A stretch of 64,000 nt of DNA from Enterovirga rhinocerotis. Its GTDB lineage: Bacteria; Pseudomonadota; Alphaproteobacteria; Rhizobiales; Beijerinckiaceae. The notes under the pieces are model-generated. The model saw only the letters and a list, made by a program, of their open reading frames with translations. It did not search any database and was not told where the DNA came from. Location: NCBI RefSeq assembly GCF_004363955.1, contig NZ_SNZR01000011.1, positions 2,170,001 to 2,234,000 of the forward strand, written 5' to 3'. The stretch's first letter is position 1. Each line of letters starts with the position of its first letter. A program made the position numbers and the translations under genes. This document shows positions 1-7,532 of this stretch, piece by piece.

Positions 1-39
1 GTCCTACAGCGCCTTCGCCGTCACCGGATCGCCCAGCCC

Positions 40-1020
40 ATGCGCCTCTCCAGCATCGAAGCCGCCCTGCGCCGGTTCGGAATCGACCGCTACCTGATCT
101 GCCTGTTCCTGACGCTCGTCGTGGCGACCCTCCTGCCCGTCCGCGGCGAGGCGGCATCGATGCTGTCGCAGGTCACGTTCTGGGCCGTCGCGGTCCTGTT
201 CTTCCTGTATGGCGCCAAGCTGTCGACGGAATCGATCTGGCAGGGCCTCCGGAACCCGCGCCTCCAGATCGGCACCCTGCTGACCACCTTCGTGCTGTTC
301 CCGATCCTCGCCCTCGGCTTCTCGATCCCGGCCAAGGAGCTGGCGGCGCCCCTCGCCATCGGCATCCTCTATATCGGCAGCCTGCCCTCGACGGTGCAGA
401 GTTCGATCGCCTTCACCTCGATCTCGGGGGGCAACGTCGCCGGAGCCATCTGCGCGGCCTCGATCTCGAACCTCGCCGGCGTCGTGCTGTCGCCGCTCCT
501 GATCTCGCTCTTGCTGACGACCTCGGGAGAGACCCCGCCCGGGCTCGAGGCCGTGTGGAAGATCTGCCAGCAGATCCTCCTGCCGTTCATCGCCGGGCAG
601 CTCTGCCGACGCTGGCTGCTGCCCACGCTGAACGCCCAGAAATGGATCGTGAACATCTTCGACCGGGGCACGATCCTGCTGATCGTCTATTCCGCCTTCA
701 GCGCCGGCGTGGTCGCAGGAATCTGGCAGACCCTGGGCGTCGATGTCCTGGTGCTCCTCTTCGCGCTCGTCGCCGCCTTCCTCGCCCTCGTCATGGGGAT
801 CATGGTCGCCGCCGCCCGGCTCAGCCGGATGCCGTGGGAGGACGCCCTCGCGCTGTTCTATTGCGGCTCGACGAAGTCGCTGGCGACGGGGCTGCCGATG
901 GCGGGCATCCTGTTCCATCAGGACCTCGCCCTCATCGTCCTGCCGCTGATGCTCTTTCACCTGATGCAGCTCGTGGTCTGCGCCGTGATCTCGGCCCGCA
1001 TCGCCGGCCGCGTGCCGTAG
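40..1020 (+). CDS. Bile acid:sodium symporter family (SBF-like) transporter
   Basis: This is a 326-residue, almost wholly hydrophobic inner-membrane protein with about ten predicted membrane segments. The N-terminus (MRLSSIEAALRRFGIDRYL) followed by a run of Leu/Val-rich helices, and the motif KSLATGLPMAGILF near residue 280, match the SBF-like group (bile acid:sodium symporter/CPA-like fold, relatives of YfeH). Members carry organic anions with sodium, but substrate cannot be read from sequence. The start is the first ATG of the frame; only 39 bases precede it in the window, so its promoter may lie outside. ilvA follows 54 bp downstream in the same direction and could be co-transcribed. Family assignment is good; function is inferred. 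Confidence 0.85.
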   Translation: MRLSSIEAALRRFGIDRYLICLFLTLVVATLLPVRGEAASMLSQVTFWAVAVLFFLYGAKLSTESIWQGLRNPRLQIGTLLTTFVLFPILALGFSIPAKELAAPLAIGILYIGSLPSTVQSSIAFTSISGGNVAGAICAASISNLAGVVLSPLLISLLLTTSGETPPGLEAVWKICQQILLPFIAGQLCRRWLLPTLNAQKWIVNIFDRGTILLIVYSAFSAGVVAGIWQTLGVDVLVLLFALVAAFLALVMGIMVAAARLSRMPWEDALALFYCGSTKSLATGLPMAGILFHQDLALIVLPLMLFHLMQLVVCAVISARIAGRVP

Positions 1021-1074
1021 AGATCTCGAAGGCTCCGGCTTGCACGGGATCGCGCTGCGGCGCACAACGCCGCC

Positions 1075-2634
1075 ATGGACCAGCTCATCCACAAAATCGT
1101 CACCGCGCATGTCCGCGGCGTCGGCATCGAAACCTCCCTCGACCCCATGCCCCGCCTCTCGGGGCGGATCGGCGACCGGCAGGTCCTGCTGAAGCGCGAG
1201 GACCTGCAGCCGGTCTTCTCCTTCAAGATCCGAGGCGCGCTGAACAAGATCGCGAGCCTTCCGGACGAGGCGCTCGCACGCGGCGTGATCTGCGCCAGCG
1301 CCGGCAACCATGCGCAGGGGGTCGCCCTCGCCGCCGCCCAGCGCGGCGTGCCGGCGACGATCGTGATGCCGACGACGACGCCCGGCATCAAGGTGGAGGC
1401 CGTCAAGGCGCGGGGCGGCAACGTCGTCCTGCACGGCGACGGCTTCGACGATGCCTATGCCGAGGCGCGCCGGATCGAGCAGGAGACCGGCGCGACCTTC
1501 ATCCATCCCTTCGACGATCCGGAGGTGATCGCCGGCCAGGGCACGATCGGGCTCGAGATCCTGCGCCAGCATCCGGGTCCGATCGAGGCCGTCTTCGTCG
1601 CGATCGGCGGCGGCGGTCTCGCGGCCGGCGTCGCCTCCGTCATCCGCTACCTGCGTCCCGAGATCCGGATCATCGGCGTCGAGCCGGTCGAGGCCGCCTC
1701 GATGAAGGCCTCGATCGAGGCCGGCGAGCGCGTGATCCTGAACGAGGTCGGCCTCTTCGCCGACGGCGTCGCAGTGCGGCAGGTCGGCGAGGAGACCTTC
1801 CGCCTCTGCCGCGAGCTGCTGGACGAGGTGATCACCGTCGACACGGACGCGATCTGCGCCGCCATCAAGGACATCTTCGACGATTGCCGCGCGGTCGCCG
1901 AGCCTGCGGGGGCCGTCGCCCTCGCCGGGCTCAAGGCCTATGCCGCACGCGACGGCGGCGAAGGCGGCGCGCTGATCGCCGTCAATTCCGGCGCCAACCT
2001 CAATTTCGACCGCCTGCGCCACGTCGCCGAGCGGGCCGAGATCGGAGAGGGCCGGGAGGCCCTTCTCGCGGTGACGATCCCGGAGCGGCCGGGCTCCTAC
2101 CGGCGCTTCATCAGCATCCTCGGCCGCCGCGCCGTGACCGAGTTCAACTACCGCTACGCGGACGACCGGCGCGCCCACATCTTCGTCGGCGTCGAGACGA
2201 AGCGGGCCGGGGAGAAGGCCGAGATCATCGCCGCGATCGAGGCCGAGGGTTTTCCCGTCGTCGACATGAGCGACAACGAGATGGCCAAGCTCCACGCGCG
2301 CTACATGGTCGGCGGCCGGGTGGCGGGGGGCATACCGGACGAGGTCCTGCTCCGCTTCCAGTTCCCGGAACGGCCGGGAGCGCTGCTGCGCTTCCTCGAA
2401 AGCCTGCGGCCGCAATGGAACATCACCCTGTTCCATTACCGCAACCACGGCGCCGATCACGGCCGCGTGCTCGCCGGCATCCAGGTTCCAGCGGATGAAC
2501 GGGAGGCCTTCGACCAGGCCCTGGCCGCGCTCGGCTACCCCTATCAGGACGAGACGGCCAATCCGGCCTACCGGCTGTTTCTCGATGGCGGCCCGGAGAC
2601 GGCCGAGCGTGCGCCGCGCGCCGAGGCGTCGTGA
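1075..2634 (+). CDS. ilvA: Threonine ammonia-lyase (threonine deaminase), biosynthetic type
   Basis: A cytosolic PLP enzyme converting threonine to 2-oxobutanoate, the first committed step to isoleucine. The PLP-binding lysine is K51 in SFKIRGA, the substrate-loop Asn lies in SAGNHAQGVA, and the glycine-rich phosphate loop GGGGL is at about residues 178-182. At 519 residues it has the long biosynthetic architecture: a catalytic domain to about residue 325, then two ACT-like regulatory modules, the second starting near FQFPERPGALLRF. These normally give isoleucine feedback inhibition, so this is unlikely to be a short catabolic TdcB-type enzyme. The ATG at 1075 gives a normal N-terminus. The next downstream feature is a candidate sRNA promoter. 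Confidence 0.95.
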   Translation: MDQLIHKIVTAHVRGVGIETSLDPMPRLSGRIGDRQVLLKREDLQPVFSFKIRGALNKIASLPDEALARGVICASAGNHAQGVALAAAQRGVPATIVMPTTTPGIKVEAVKARGGNVVLHGDGFDDAYAEARRIEQETGATFIHPFDDPEVIAGQGTIGLEILRQHPGPIEAVFVAIGGGGLAAGVASVIRYLRPEIRIIGVEPVEAASMKASIEAGERVILNEVGLFADGVAVRQVGEETFRLCRELLDEVITVDTDAICAAIKDIFDDCRAVAEPAGAVALAGLKAYAARDGGEGGALIAVNSGANLNFDRLRHVAERAEIGEGREALLAVTIPERPGSYRRFISILGRRAVTEFNYRYADDRRAHIFVGVETKRAGEKAEIIAAIEAEGFPVVDMSDNEMAKLHARYMVGGRVAGGIPDEVLLRFQFPERPGALLRFLESLRPQWNITLFHYRNHGADHGRVLAGIQVPADEREAFDQALAALGYPYQDETANPAYRLFLDGGPETAERAPRAEAS

Positions 2635-2697
2635 CGCAGTTTCGTGGAACGCATGGCAACCATGCGCGCCGACACTTAAAAAGCACCCGATCCGGGC

Positions 2698-2726
2698 TTG
2701 CATGGTCAATAGTGCTGACCTATCTT
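2698..2726 (+). promoter_or_regulatory. Sigma-70-type promoter of a candidate sRNA
   Basis: TTGCAT at 2698-2703 and TATCTT at 2721-2726 are separated by exactly 17 bp, a near-consensus housekeeping promoter in a very GC-rich background. Transcription would start near 2733 and run into the perfect terminator ending at about 2821, giving an RNA of about 90 nt with no plausible reading frame. glmM starts 137 bp beyond the terminator. Confidence 0.6.
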
Positions 2727-2732
2727 GTGCAT

Positions 2733-2821
2733 CGCAGCAACGGCGCTGAGCGCTGGTGCTGCTGCCCTCCTTGGGCGTTTCCTCCCTAGACTTGGGCCGC
2801 CCCACCGGGCGGCCTTTTTTC
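2733..2821 (+). ncRNA. Candidate small RNA of the MmgR / alpha-r8 (suhB) type
   Basis: Between ilvA and glmM lies a self-contained unit. After the promoter come a GC-rich hairpin (GCAGCA at 2734-2739 pairing with TGCTGC at 2757-2762, with an inner GCGC stem), a pyrimidine-rich single-stranded stretch containing TTTCCTCCCT at 2778-2787, and a perfect intrinsic terminator. This hairpin / UUUCCUCCCU / terminator layout is what I recall for the alphaproteobacterial MmgR (alpha-r8, Rfam suhB) family of about 80-nt RNAs, which can pair with ribosome binding sites through the CCUCC tract. What is seen is the promoter, motif and terminator. The family name rests on memory of that motif, and no covariance model could be run. 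Confidence 0.6.
2795..2821 (+). terminator. Intrinsic terminator of the candidate sRNA
   Basis: GGCCGCCC (2795-2802), loop CACC, and GGGCGGCC (2807-2814) form a perfect 8-bp stem followed by seven T residues (2815-2821). It is one of the strongest intrinsic terminators in the window. It isolates glmM from ilvA transcription. Confidence 0.85.
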
Positions 2822-2957
2822 TGCGCGCTTCACGGGCCGACCAGGGCCGGGGATCGTGAAACCTTGCGTGAACGCCTCGTCATTAAGTTCGCGCTATGGC
2901 CTGCCCGATTGTCGCCATGCTGTGCGGCGAGGAGCGTCCGGAAAGCAGGGATCGCCT

Positions 2958-4298
2958 ATGCGCAAGTATTTCGGCACCGACGGGGTGCGTGGCCGCGCGA
3001 ATGGGGTGATCACCCCCGAGCTCGCCCTCCGCATCGGTCAGGCTGCGGGCCTCGCCTTCCAGCGGGGCGATTATCGGCACCGCGTCGTCATCGGCAAGGA
3101 CACCCGCCTCTCGGGCTACATGATCGAGACGGCGCTGATCGCGGGGTTCACCTCCGTCGGGATGGACGTCCTCCAGCTCGGCCCGATGCCGACCCCCGCC
3201 GTCGCCATGCTCACCCGCTCGATGCGCTGCGATCTCGGCGTGATGATCTCCGCCTCGCACAACCCCTACGAGGATAACGGCATCAAGCTGTTCGGCCCGG
3301 ACGGCTTCAAGCTCTCCGACGACACCGAGCGCGAGATCGAGCGGCTGATCGATTCGGACCTGGCCACGCGCCTGGCCGCCTCGGATCGGCTGGGGCGCGC
3401 CAAGCGCATCGAGTCGGTCCATGCCCGCTACATCGAGTTCGCCAAGCGCACCCTCCCCCGCCAGGCCGATCTCGAGGGAATGCGGGTCGTGGTCGATTGC
3501 GCCAATGGCGCGGCCTACAAGGTCGCCCCCGAGACGCTCTGGGAACTCGGTGCGGAAGTCATCGCGATCGGCGTCGATCCGGACGGCTTCAACATCAATC
3601 ACAAGGTCGGATCGACCGCGCCCGAGGCGCTGACCCAGAAGGTTCGCGAATTGCGCGCCGATATCGGCATCGCCCTCGACGGCGACGCGGATCGAGTCCT
3701 GATCGTGGACGAGAAGGGCCGCGCCGTCGACGGCGACCAGCTCATGGCGGTGGTCGCCCGCTCCTGGGCGGAGGACGGGCGGCTCGCCCAGCCCGGCGTC
3801 GTCGCGACGGTGATGTCGAATCTCGGCTTCGAGCGCTTCCTCGGGGGCCTCGGCCTCGACCTCGTCCGCACGGCCGTCGGCGACCGCTACGTGCTCGAAC
3901 ACATGCGCCAGCACGGCTTCAATCTCGGCGGAGAGCAATCCGGCCACATCATCATGTCGGACTACACGACGACAGGCGACGGGCTGATCGCCGCGCTCCA
4001 GGTCCTGTCGGTCGTCAAGCAGCTCGACAAACCGGTGTCGGAGGTCTGCCATTGCTTCGATCCGCTGCCGCAGATCCTGAAGAACGTGCGCTACCGCAGC
4101 GGCCAGCCGCTCCAGGCCGATTCCGTCGTCACGGCGATCGAGTCGGCCCGCACCCGCCTCGGCGCCACGGGCCGGCTCGTGATCCGCCCGTCCGGAACCG
4201 AACCCGTCATTCGCGTGATGGCCGAGGGCGACGACCGCGACCTCGTCAACCGGATCGTCGACGACGTGGTCGAGGCGGTCAGCAAGGCGGCCGCCTGA
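2958..4298 (+). CDS. glmM: Phosphoglucosamine mutase
   Basis: Interconverts glucosamine-6-phosphate and glucosamine-1-phosphate, feeding UDP-GlcNAc for peptidoglycan and lipopolysaccharide. The 446-residue protein begins [12 protein letters not shown], the classic GlmM N-terminus. The phosphoserine loop ISASHNP has its catalytic Ser at residue 100, the magnesium loop DGDADR is at residues 241-246, and the C-terminal phosphate-binding loop is RPSGTEP. I chose the ATG at 2958 rather than the upstream in-frame ATG at 2856 because the family consensus begins exactly there. In many alphaproteobacteria ftsH and folP lie nearby; here glmM appears monocistronic, between an sRNA terminator and an outer-membrane protein gene. 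Confidence 0.97.
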   Translation: MRKYFGTDGVRGRANGVITPELALRIGQAAGLAFQRGDYRHRVVIGKDTRLSGYMIETALIAGFTSVGMDVLQLGPMPTPAVAMLTRSMRCDLGVMISASHNPYEDNGIKLFGPDGFKLSDDTEREIERLIDSDLATRLAASDRLGRAKRIESVHARYIEFAKRTLPRQADLEGMRVVVDCANGAAYKVAPETLWELGAEVIAIGVDPDGFNINHKVGSTAPEALTQKVRELRADIGIALDGDADRVLIVDEKGRAVDGDQLMAVVARSWAEDGRLAQPGVVATVMSNLGFERFLGGLGLDLVRTAVGDRYVLEHMRQHGFNLGGEQSGHIIMSDYTTTGDGLIAALQVLSVVKQLDKPVSEVCHCFDPLPQILKNVRYRSGQPLQADSVVTAIESARTRLGATGRLVIRPSGTEPVIRVMAEGDDRDLVNRIVDDVVEAVSKAAA

Positions 4299-4303
4299 GA
4301 CGA

Positions 4304-4323
4304 CGCGGGGGTGATACCCCGCG
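4304..4323 (+). terminator. Stem-loop after glmM (weak terminator candidate)
   Basis: CGCGGGG (4304-4310) and CCCCGCG (4317-4323) form a 7-bp stem with a 6-base loop, 5 bases after the glmM stop. No T-run follows, so it may only stabilise the 3' end or be a Rho-dependent or processing site. Confidence 0.35.
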
Positions 4324-4366
4324 GTCTGACGGCGCCTTGCAGCATCGTTAAGGTTAACGGGTAAGG

Positions 4367-4381
4367 TTAAGAGCTATTTAA
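4367..4381 (+). promoter_or_regulatory. Candidate CtrA binding site upstream of the outer-membrane protein gene
   Basis: TTAA-N7-TTAA (4367-4381), followed by C, matches the full CtrA box known from Caulobacter and other alphaproteobacteria. Two more TTAA/TTAAC half-sites lie just upstream (near 4348-4357) in an unusually AT-rich island. It lies about 70 bp before the start codon of the barrel protein at 4453, consistent with cell-cycle control of an envelope protein. Binding is inferred only. Confidence 0.45.
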
Positions 4382-4452
4382 CCCATTGCGGCGAAAGTCC
4401 TCGCGTCAATCGGTGTCGCCGCTCGCTGGCGACGCAAGAACGAGGACCCCTC

Positions 4453-5283
4453 ATGGGCAGCTTGAAACTCTACGCTACTGTGGCGGGATGTCTCGCGGCT
4501 GCGTCGACCTTCGGGGCGGCGCAGGCGGCTGATCTCCTGTCTCCCCCGCCTCCTCCCCCGCTGGCCGAGCCCATCGCCGATGTCGGCGGCGGCTGGTACC
4601 TGCGCGGCGATGTCGGCGTCAGCCATTACGAGGGCGGCAAGTTCTCGAACCCGGCCATCCCGAACGCCAGCTTCTACGGCGAGGACATGGGGTCCGGAGC
4701 CTTCGCCGGCGTCGGCATCGGCTATCAGTTCAACAGCTGGTTCCGCATGGACGCGACCGGCGAGTATCGCTTCTCCACCGGCGTCAAGGCCGTGGACCGC
4801 GATGCGGTCGGCAACTTCCTCGGATACGAGAAGTACAGCGGCAACTACTCGGCGGGCCTGTTCCTCGTGAACGCCTATTTCGACCTCGGCACCTGGTACG
4901 GGTTCACGCCGTTCGTCGGCGCCGGCATCGGCTACGCGCACAACAACCTGCGCAGCTTCGAGACCAGCACCATCATCGTCTCGCCGTTCGGCGGCGCCAG
5001 CGGCGGCACCATCCGGAACAAGAGCCACGGCGACCTCGCCTGGGCCCTGCATGCCGGCATCGGCTACGACGTGACCCCGAACGTGAAGCTCGAGCTCGGC
5101 TACCGCTACGTGAACATGGGCAAGGCCCGCACCGGCCTCGTCGATTGCTTCTGCGGCACCGTGAAGCCCGGCTTCCACGTGAAGGACATCGAGTCCCACG
5201 ACATCAAGCTCGGCATGCGCTGGGCCCTCGGCGGCCCGGCAGCCCCGGCCTACGAGCCCGCTCCGCTCATGCGCAAGTACTGA
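4453..5283 (+). CDS. Outer-membrane beta-barrel protein (Omp25/31-like porin family)
   Basis: A 276-residue exported protein. It has a Sec signal peptide of about 25 residues (MGSLKLYATVAGCLAAAS..., cleavage after AQA), a short Pro-rich segment (DLLSPPPPPPLAEP), then alternating beta strands with frequent aromatic residues (GGWYLRGDVGVS, GVGIGYQFNSWFRMD, GIGYDVTPNVKLELGYRYVNMG). The strand ending KLGMRWALGG resembles the barrel closure of rhizobial Omp25/31-type proteins. It is followed by an unusual Ala/Pro tail ending MRKY. A likely role is an envelope structural protein or small-solute pore. It has its own candidate CtrA site upstream and an intrinsic terminator downstream, so it looks monocistronic. 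The family is clear; the exact orthologue is not. Confidence 0.85.
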   Translation: MGSLKLYATVAGCLAAASTFGAAQAADLLSPPPPPPLAEPIADVGGGWYLRGDVGVSHYEGGKFSNPAIPNASFYGEDMGSGAFAGVGIGYQFNSWFRMDATGEYRFSTGVKAVDRDAVGNFLGYEKYSGNYSAGLFLVNAYFDLGTWYGFTPFVGAGIGYAHNNLRSFETSTIIVSPFGGASGGTIRNKSHGDLAWALHAGIGYDVTPNVKLELGYRYVNMGKARTGLVDCFCGTVKPGFHVKDIESHDIKLGMRWALGGPAAPAYEPAPLMRKY

Positions 5284-5296
5284 TGCGCAAGTACTG
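5269..5296 (+). repeat. Perfect 14-bp tandem duplication across the omp stop codon
   Basis: ATGCGCAAGTACTG occurs twice head-to-tail (5269-5282 and 5283-5296), so the last codons plus the stop (Met-Arg-Lys-Tyr-stop) are repeated directly after the true end of the gene. It looks like a recent slippage or duplication event with no effect on the protein. Confidence 0.85.
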
Positions 5297-5322
5297 AGAA
5301 GCACCCTTCTCGATTCGACAGG

Positions 5323-5348
5323 CGGCGCGGGGCAACCCGCGCCGTTTT
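5323..5348 (+). terminator. Intrinsic terminator of the outer-membrane protein gene
   Basis: CGGCGCGGG (5323-5331), GNRA-like loop GCAA, and CCCGCGCCG (5336-5344) make a perfect 9-bp stem, followed by TTTTCGTTT. Confidence 0.8.
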
Positions 5349-5351
5349 CGT

Positions 5352-5380
5352 TTGCCGCCCGAGGCCTTCCCGGCTATAGG
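5352..5380 (+). promoter_or_regulatory. Promoter of rplY
   Basis: TTGCCG (5352-5357), a 17-bp spacer and TATAGG (5375-5380) form a good sigma-70-type promoter directly after the omp terminator. The start point would be near 5387, giving rplY a leader of about 120 nt that holds a small ORF and a hairpin. Confidence 0.55.
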
Positions 5381-5419
5381 GCGCGTTCGCATCTTCCGGG
5401 CACCCTTGGAGGCCGATAG

Positions 5420-5503
5420 ATGCTGGGCACGAGCCGTCCGGCTCGCAGGCCCGTTTGGACGAAAGGCCGCCGGTCTTCGGGCGGCTTTCTTTTTTGGAGA
5501 TGA
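5420..5503 (+). CDS. Possible 27-residue leader peptide of rplY
   Basis: An ATG at 5420 lies 7 bases after GGAGG (5408-5412) and opens a 27-codon frame ending at TGA 5501-5503, three bases before the rplY start. It is rich in Arg/Gly/Ser (begins MLGTSRPARRP). Its second half overlaps the terminator-like hairpin at 5464-5495, so ribosome position on this frame could decide whether the hairpin forms. The frame, ribosome binding site and hairpin are directly visible; translation and a regulatory role are inference. It may simply be an open frame by chance in GC-rich DNA. Confidence 0.35.
   Translation: MLGTSRPARRPVWTKGRRSSGGFLFWR
5464..5495 (+). terminator. Attenuator-like hairpin with U-tract immediately before rplY
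   Basis: GCCGCC (5466-5471), an 8-base loop and GGCGGC (5480-5485), extended by A-T/G-T pairs, are followed by TTTCTTTTTT (5486-5495). The T-tract abuts the rplY Shine-Dalgarno GGAG (5496-5499). An intrinsic terminator inside a 5' leader suggests attenuation or an upstream short transcript. Confidence 0.6.
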
Positions 5504-5506
5504 GCC

Positions 5507-6145
5507 ATGACCGCTGCAAAACAGCTCAAGGCCGTCGCGCGCGACCGGGTCGGCAAGGGGGCCGCCCGGGCGCTTCGCAGGAACGGTCAGCTTCCCGCGG
5601 TGATCTACGGTGACGGCAAGGCCGCCGCCCCGATCGCCCTCGACGCCAACATGATGAACCGCCTGATCTATGCCGGCGGCTTCATGACCACGATCTTCGA
5701 GGTCGAGGTGGACGGCAAGACGCACCGCGTGATCCCGCGCGACTTCGCGCTCGATCCCGTCAAGGATTTCCCGCTCCATATCGACTTCCTGCGCGTCGCC
5801 GCCGGCCAGACCCTCACGGTCGACGTGCCCGTGCACTTCATCAACGGCGAGACCTCGCCCGGCATCAAGAACGGCGGCGTCCTGAACGTCGTCCGCCACA
5901 CGGTCGAACTCGAGGTTCCGGCCGACCGGATCCCCGAATCGATCCAGGTCGACCTCGCCGGCACGCAGATGGGCGATTCGATCCACATCTCGTCCGTGAC
6001 GCTGCCCCAGGGCACGAAGCCCACCATCGACCGCGACTTCACCGTCGCCACGATCGCCACCCCTGCGGGGCTCGGCGCGGCCGTGGAGGCCGAGGAGGCT
6101 GCCGTGGCCGAGGCCCAGAAGGCCGAGGCCGAGAAGTCGGAGTAA
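5507..6145 (+). CDS. rplY: 50S ribosomal protein L25 (TL5/CTC long form)
   Basis: Binds 5S rRNA in the large ribosomal subunit. The protein has 212 residues. The N-terminal L25 domain (about 1-95) carries the signature GKGAARALRRNGQLPAVIYG, and the C-terminal TL5/CTC beta domain (about 100-190) includes INGETSPGIKNGGVLNVV. The tail is an acidic Ala/Glu-rich helix (VEAEEAAVAEAQKAEAEKSE) common in alphaproteobacterial L25. The Shine-Dalgarno GGAG at 5496-5499 fixes the start. pth follows after 54 bp containing a GC-rich hairpin, the usual rplY-pth pairing. Expression may be controlled by the leader hairpin. Confidence 0.96.
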   Translation: MTAAKQLKAVARDRVGKGAARALRRNGQLPAVIYGDGKAAAPIALDANMMNRLIYAGGFMTTIFEVEVDGKTHRVIPRDFALDPVKDFPLHIDFLRVAAGQTLTVDVPVHFINGETSPGIKNGGVLNVVRHTVELEVPADRIPESIQVDLAGTQMGDSIHISSVTLPQGTKPTIDRDFTVATIATPAGLGAAVEAEEAAVAEAQKAEAEKSE

Positions 6146-6153
6146 GAAGGGAC

Positions 6154-6176
6154 CGCGGCGGGCTCGTCCCGCCGCG
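6154..6176 (+). terminator. Stem-loop between rplY and pth
   Basis: CGCGGCGGG (6154-6162), loop CTCGT, and CCCGCCGCG (6168-6176) form a perfect 9-bp stem followed by ACCTTTCG. The T-tract is too short for full termination, so it more likely lowers pth expression relative to rplY or protects the rplY message. Confidence 0.5.
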
Positions 6177-6199
6177 ACCTTTCGAAGACGAAGCCTGCC

Positions 6200-6808
6200 A
6201 TGCGCCTGTTCGTGGGTCTCGGAAATCCCGGCGCCCGCTATGCGGGCAACCGGCACAATATCGGCTTCATGGCCGTGGACGAGATCGCGCGCGCCCACGG
6301 CGCCGCCCCCTGGCGGCGACGCTTCCAGGGCCAGGCGAGCGAGGCCGTGCTCGGCGGCGAGAAGGTCGTCCTGCTCAAGCCCGAGACGTTCATGAACGAT
6401 TCGGGCCGGTCCGTCGCGGAGGCCCTGCGCTTCTTCAAGCTCTCCCTCACCGATCTCGTCGTCTTCCACGACGAACTCGATCTCGCGCCCGCCAAGCTCC
6501 GCGTGAAGACCGGCGGCGGCAATGCCGGACATAACGGCCTGCGCTCCATCACCGCCCATTGCGGCAACGATTACCGCCGCGTGCGGATGGGCATCGGCCA
6601 TCCCGGGCTCAAGGAGCTCGTCCACGGCTACGTCCTGCGGGACTTCGCCAAGGCCGAGGAACCGTGGGTCGAGGACCTCAACCGCGCCATCGCGGACGCA
6701 GCGCCGCTGCTGGCCAAGGGCGAGGATCCGAGCTTCCAGAACAAGGTCCATCTCGCCATGGAGGGCCGCGGCTGGAACGAGGTAAAGCGGCCGGGCGAGC
6801 GAGATTGA
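6200..6808 (+). CDS. pth: Peptidyl-tRNA hydrolase
   Basis: Cleaves peptidyl-tRNA released during abortive translation to recycle tRNA. The 202-residue protein opens with [21 protein letters not shown], carrying the catalytic His at residue 19. It also has the conserved VFHDELDL, the [13 protein letters not shown] loop and [11 protein letters not shown], all hallmarks of bacterial Pth. It follows rplY in the same direction. ychF, its frequent partner, is displaced by an inserted toxin-antitoxin pair. Confidence 0.97.
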   Translation: MRLFVGLGNPGARYAGNRHNIGFMAVDEIARAHGAAPWRRRFQGQASEAVLGGEKVVLLKPETFMNDSGRSVAEALRFFKLSLTDLVVFHDELDLAPAKLRVKTGGGNAGHNGLRSITAHCGNDYRRVRMGIGHPGLKELVHGYVLRDFAKAEEPWVEDLNRAIADAAPLLAKGEDPSFQNKVHLAMEGRGWNEVKRPGERD

Positions 6809-6854
6809 CACTGGCCTTCCGCCGGCCACATACACGAATACACAGTTTTCGTGT
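6805..6854 (+). promoter_or_regulatory. Promoter and inverted-repeat operator of the PIN toxin-antitoxin pair
   Basis: A consensus -35 TTGACA (6805-6810) overlaps the pth stop codon. About 17 bp on lies CATACA/ACATAC. A perfect inverted repeat ACACGAA (6832-6838) ... TTCGTGT (6848-6854) covers the likely -10/start region and ends 6 bases before the antitoxin ATG. This is the expected layout for an autorepressed type II toxin-antitoxin operon. Confidence 0.55.
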
Positions 6855-6860
6855 GATCCT

Positions 6861-7250
6861 ATGAAGAACGTCACGCTAACTCTGGACGAGTCCGTCATCG
6901 AGCGGGCACGCGTGGAGGCGGCCAAACAGGGCATGAGCCTGTCACGCTTCGTCGCCGACATCGTCGAGCGCCGAGTCGGACGTCAGAAGACGCAGTTGGA
7001 GGCGGTGGAATCGTGGCTCGCCGGTCCCGCCCTGTTCGAGCACGGCGAGGAGGGCAGGCTTCCTAGCCGCGCAGAGCTCTATGACGACGCTGTTCTTTCT
7101 CGACGCCAACATTCTGATCTACACGCGGGATTACCGCGATCCGCAGAAGCAGAAGATCGCGGCCCGGTGGCTGAGGAGACTGGCCGCGAGCGAGCAGGCG
7201 GTCGTCAACCTCCAGGCAATCAACGAGGTCCGGCACGTCGCACTGCATAA
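6861..7250 (+). CDS. Ribbon-helix-helix-type antitoxin of a PIN toxin (3' end extended)
   Basis: The N-terminal 50 residues (MKNVTLTLDESVIERARVEA...SLSRFVADIVERRV) look like a CopG/ribbon-helix-helix DNA-binding antitoxin, followed by a toxin-binding tail (ESWLAGPALFEHGEEGRLPSR). Related antitoxins usually stop after about 75-85 residues, close to the toxin ATG. Here no stop occurs and the frame runs on to 7250, overlapping the toxin gene by 170 bp. The extra 50 or so residues are simply the toxin gene read in another frame, so the last part is probably a neutral read-through extension, or a base change removed the ancestral stop. The operator upstream suggests autorepression. Confidence 0.7.
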   Translation: MKNVTLTLDESVIERARVEAAKQGMSLSRFVADIVERRVGRQKTQLEAVESWLAGPALFEHGEEGRLPSRAELYDDAVLSRRQHSDLHAGLPRSAEAEDRGPVAEETGRERAGGRQPPGNQRGPARRTA

Positions 7251-7530
7251 GCTCACCCGTCTCGGTGCGGATGCCATTCGCGACTGGACCGACGACCTGA
7301 AGGCCTTGGGCGACACGACCGTGGACGAGGACACGGCCGCGGGCGCCTGGGCCATCCATCTGAAGTATCGGCTGAGCTGGTTCGACTGCATGGTCCTCAG
7401 CGCGGCGGAGCGCCTCGGCTGCTCCCATGTCGTGACGGAGGACATGGGAGCGGATCGCCAGATCGGCCCCCTGAACCTCATCAATCCCTTTTTGCACGAC
7501 GTCGACGACGTCCTGACCGAGACGAACTGA
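7081..7530 (+). CDS. PIN-domain ribonuclease toxin (VapC-like)
   Basis: A 149-residue PIN-domain protein. The first acidic residue is in [10 protein letters not shown] (D8). [13 protein letters not shown] supplies the second acidic residue, and [26 protein letters not shown] carries the C-terminal acidic cluster. Such toxins cleave RNA with Mg2+/Mn2+ when not held by the antitoxin. The gene overlaps the antitoxin frame and ends two bases before the ychF start, so it is inserted tightly between pth and ychF and may be co-transcribed into ychF. Confidence 0.85.
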   Translation: MTTLFFLDANILIYTRDYRDPQKQKIAARWLRRLAASEQAVVNLQAINEVRHVALHKLTRLGADAIRDWTDDLKALGDTTVDEDTAAGAWAIHLKYRLSWFDCMVLSAAERLGCSHVVTEDMGADRQIGPLNLINPFLHDVDDVLTETN

Positions 7531-7532
7531 CC

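Noticed and set aside
4-2805. Very long open frame on the minus strand opposite the SBF and ilvA genes
   Set aside because: Its composition (Arg, Asp, Ala, Gly, Leu runs) is what the complement of GC-rich coding DNA yields, and ilvA on the plus strand has full motif support.
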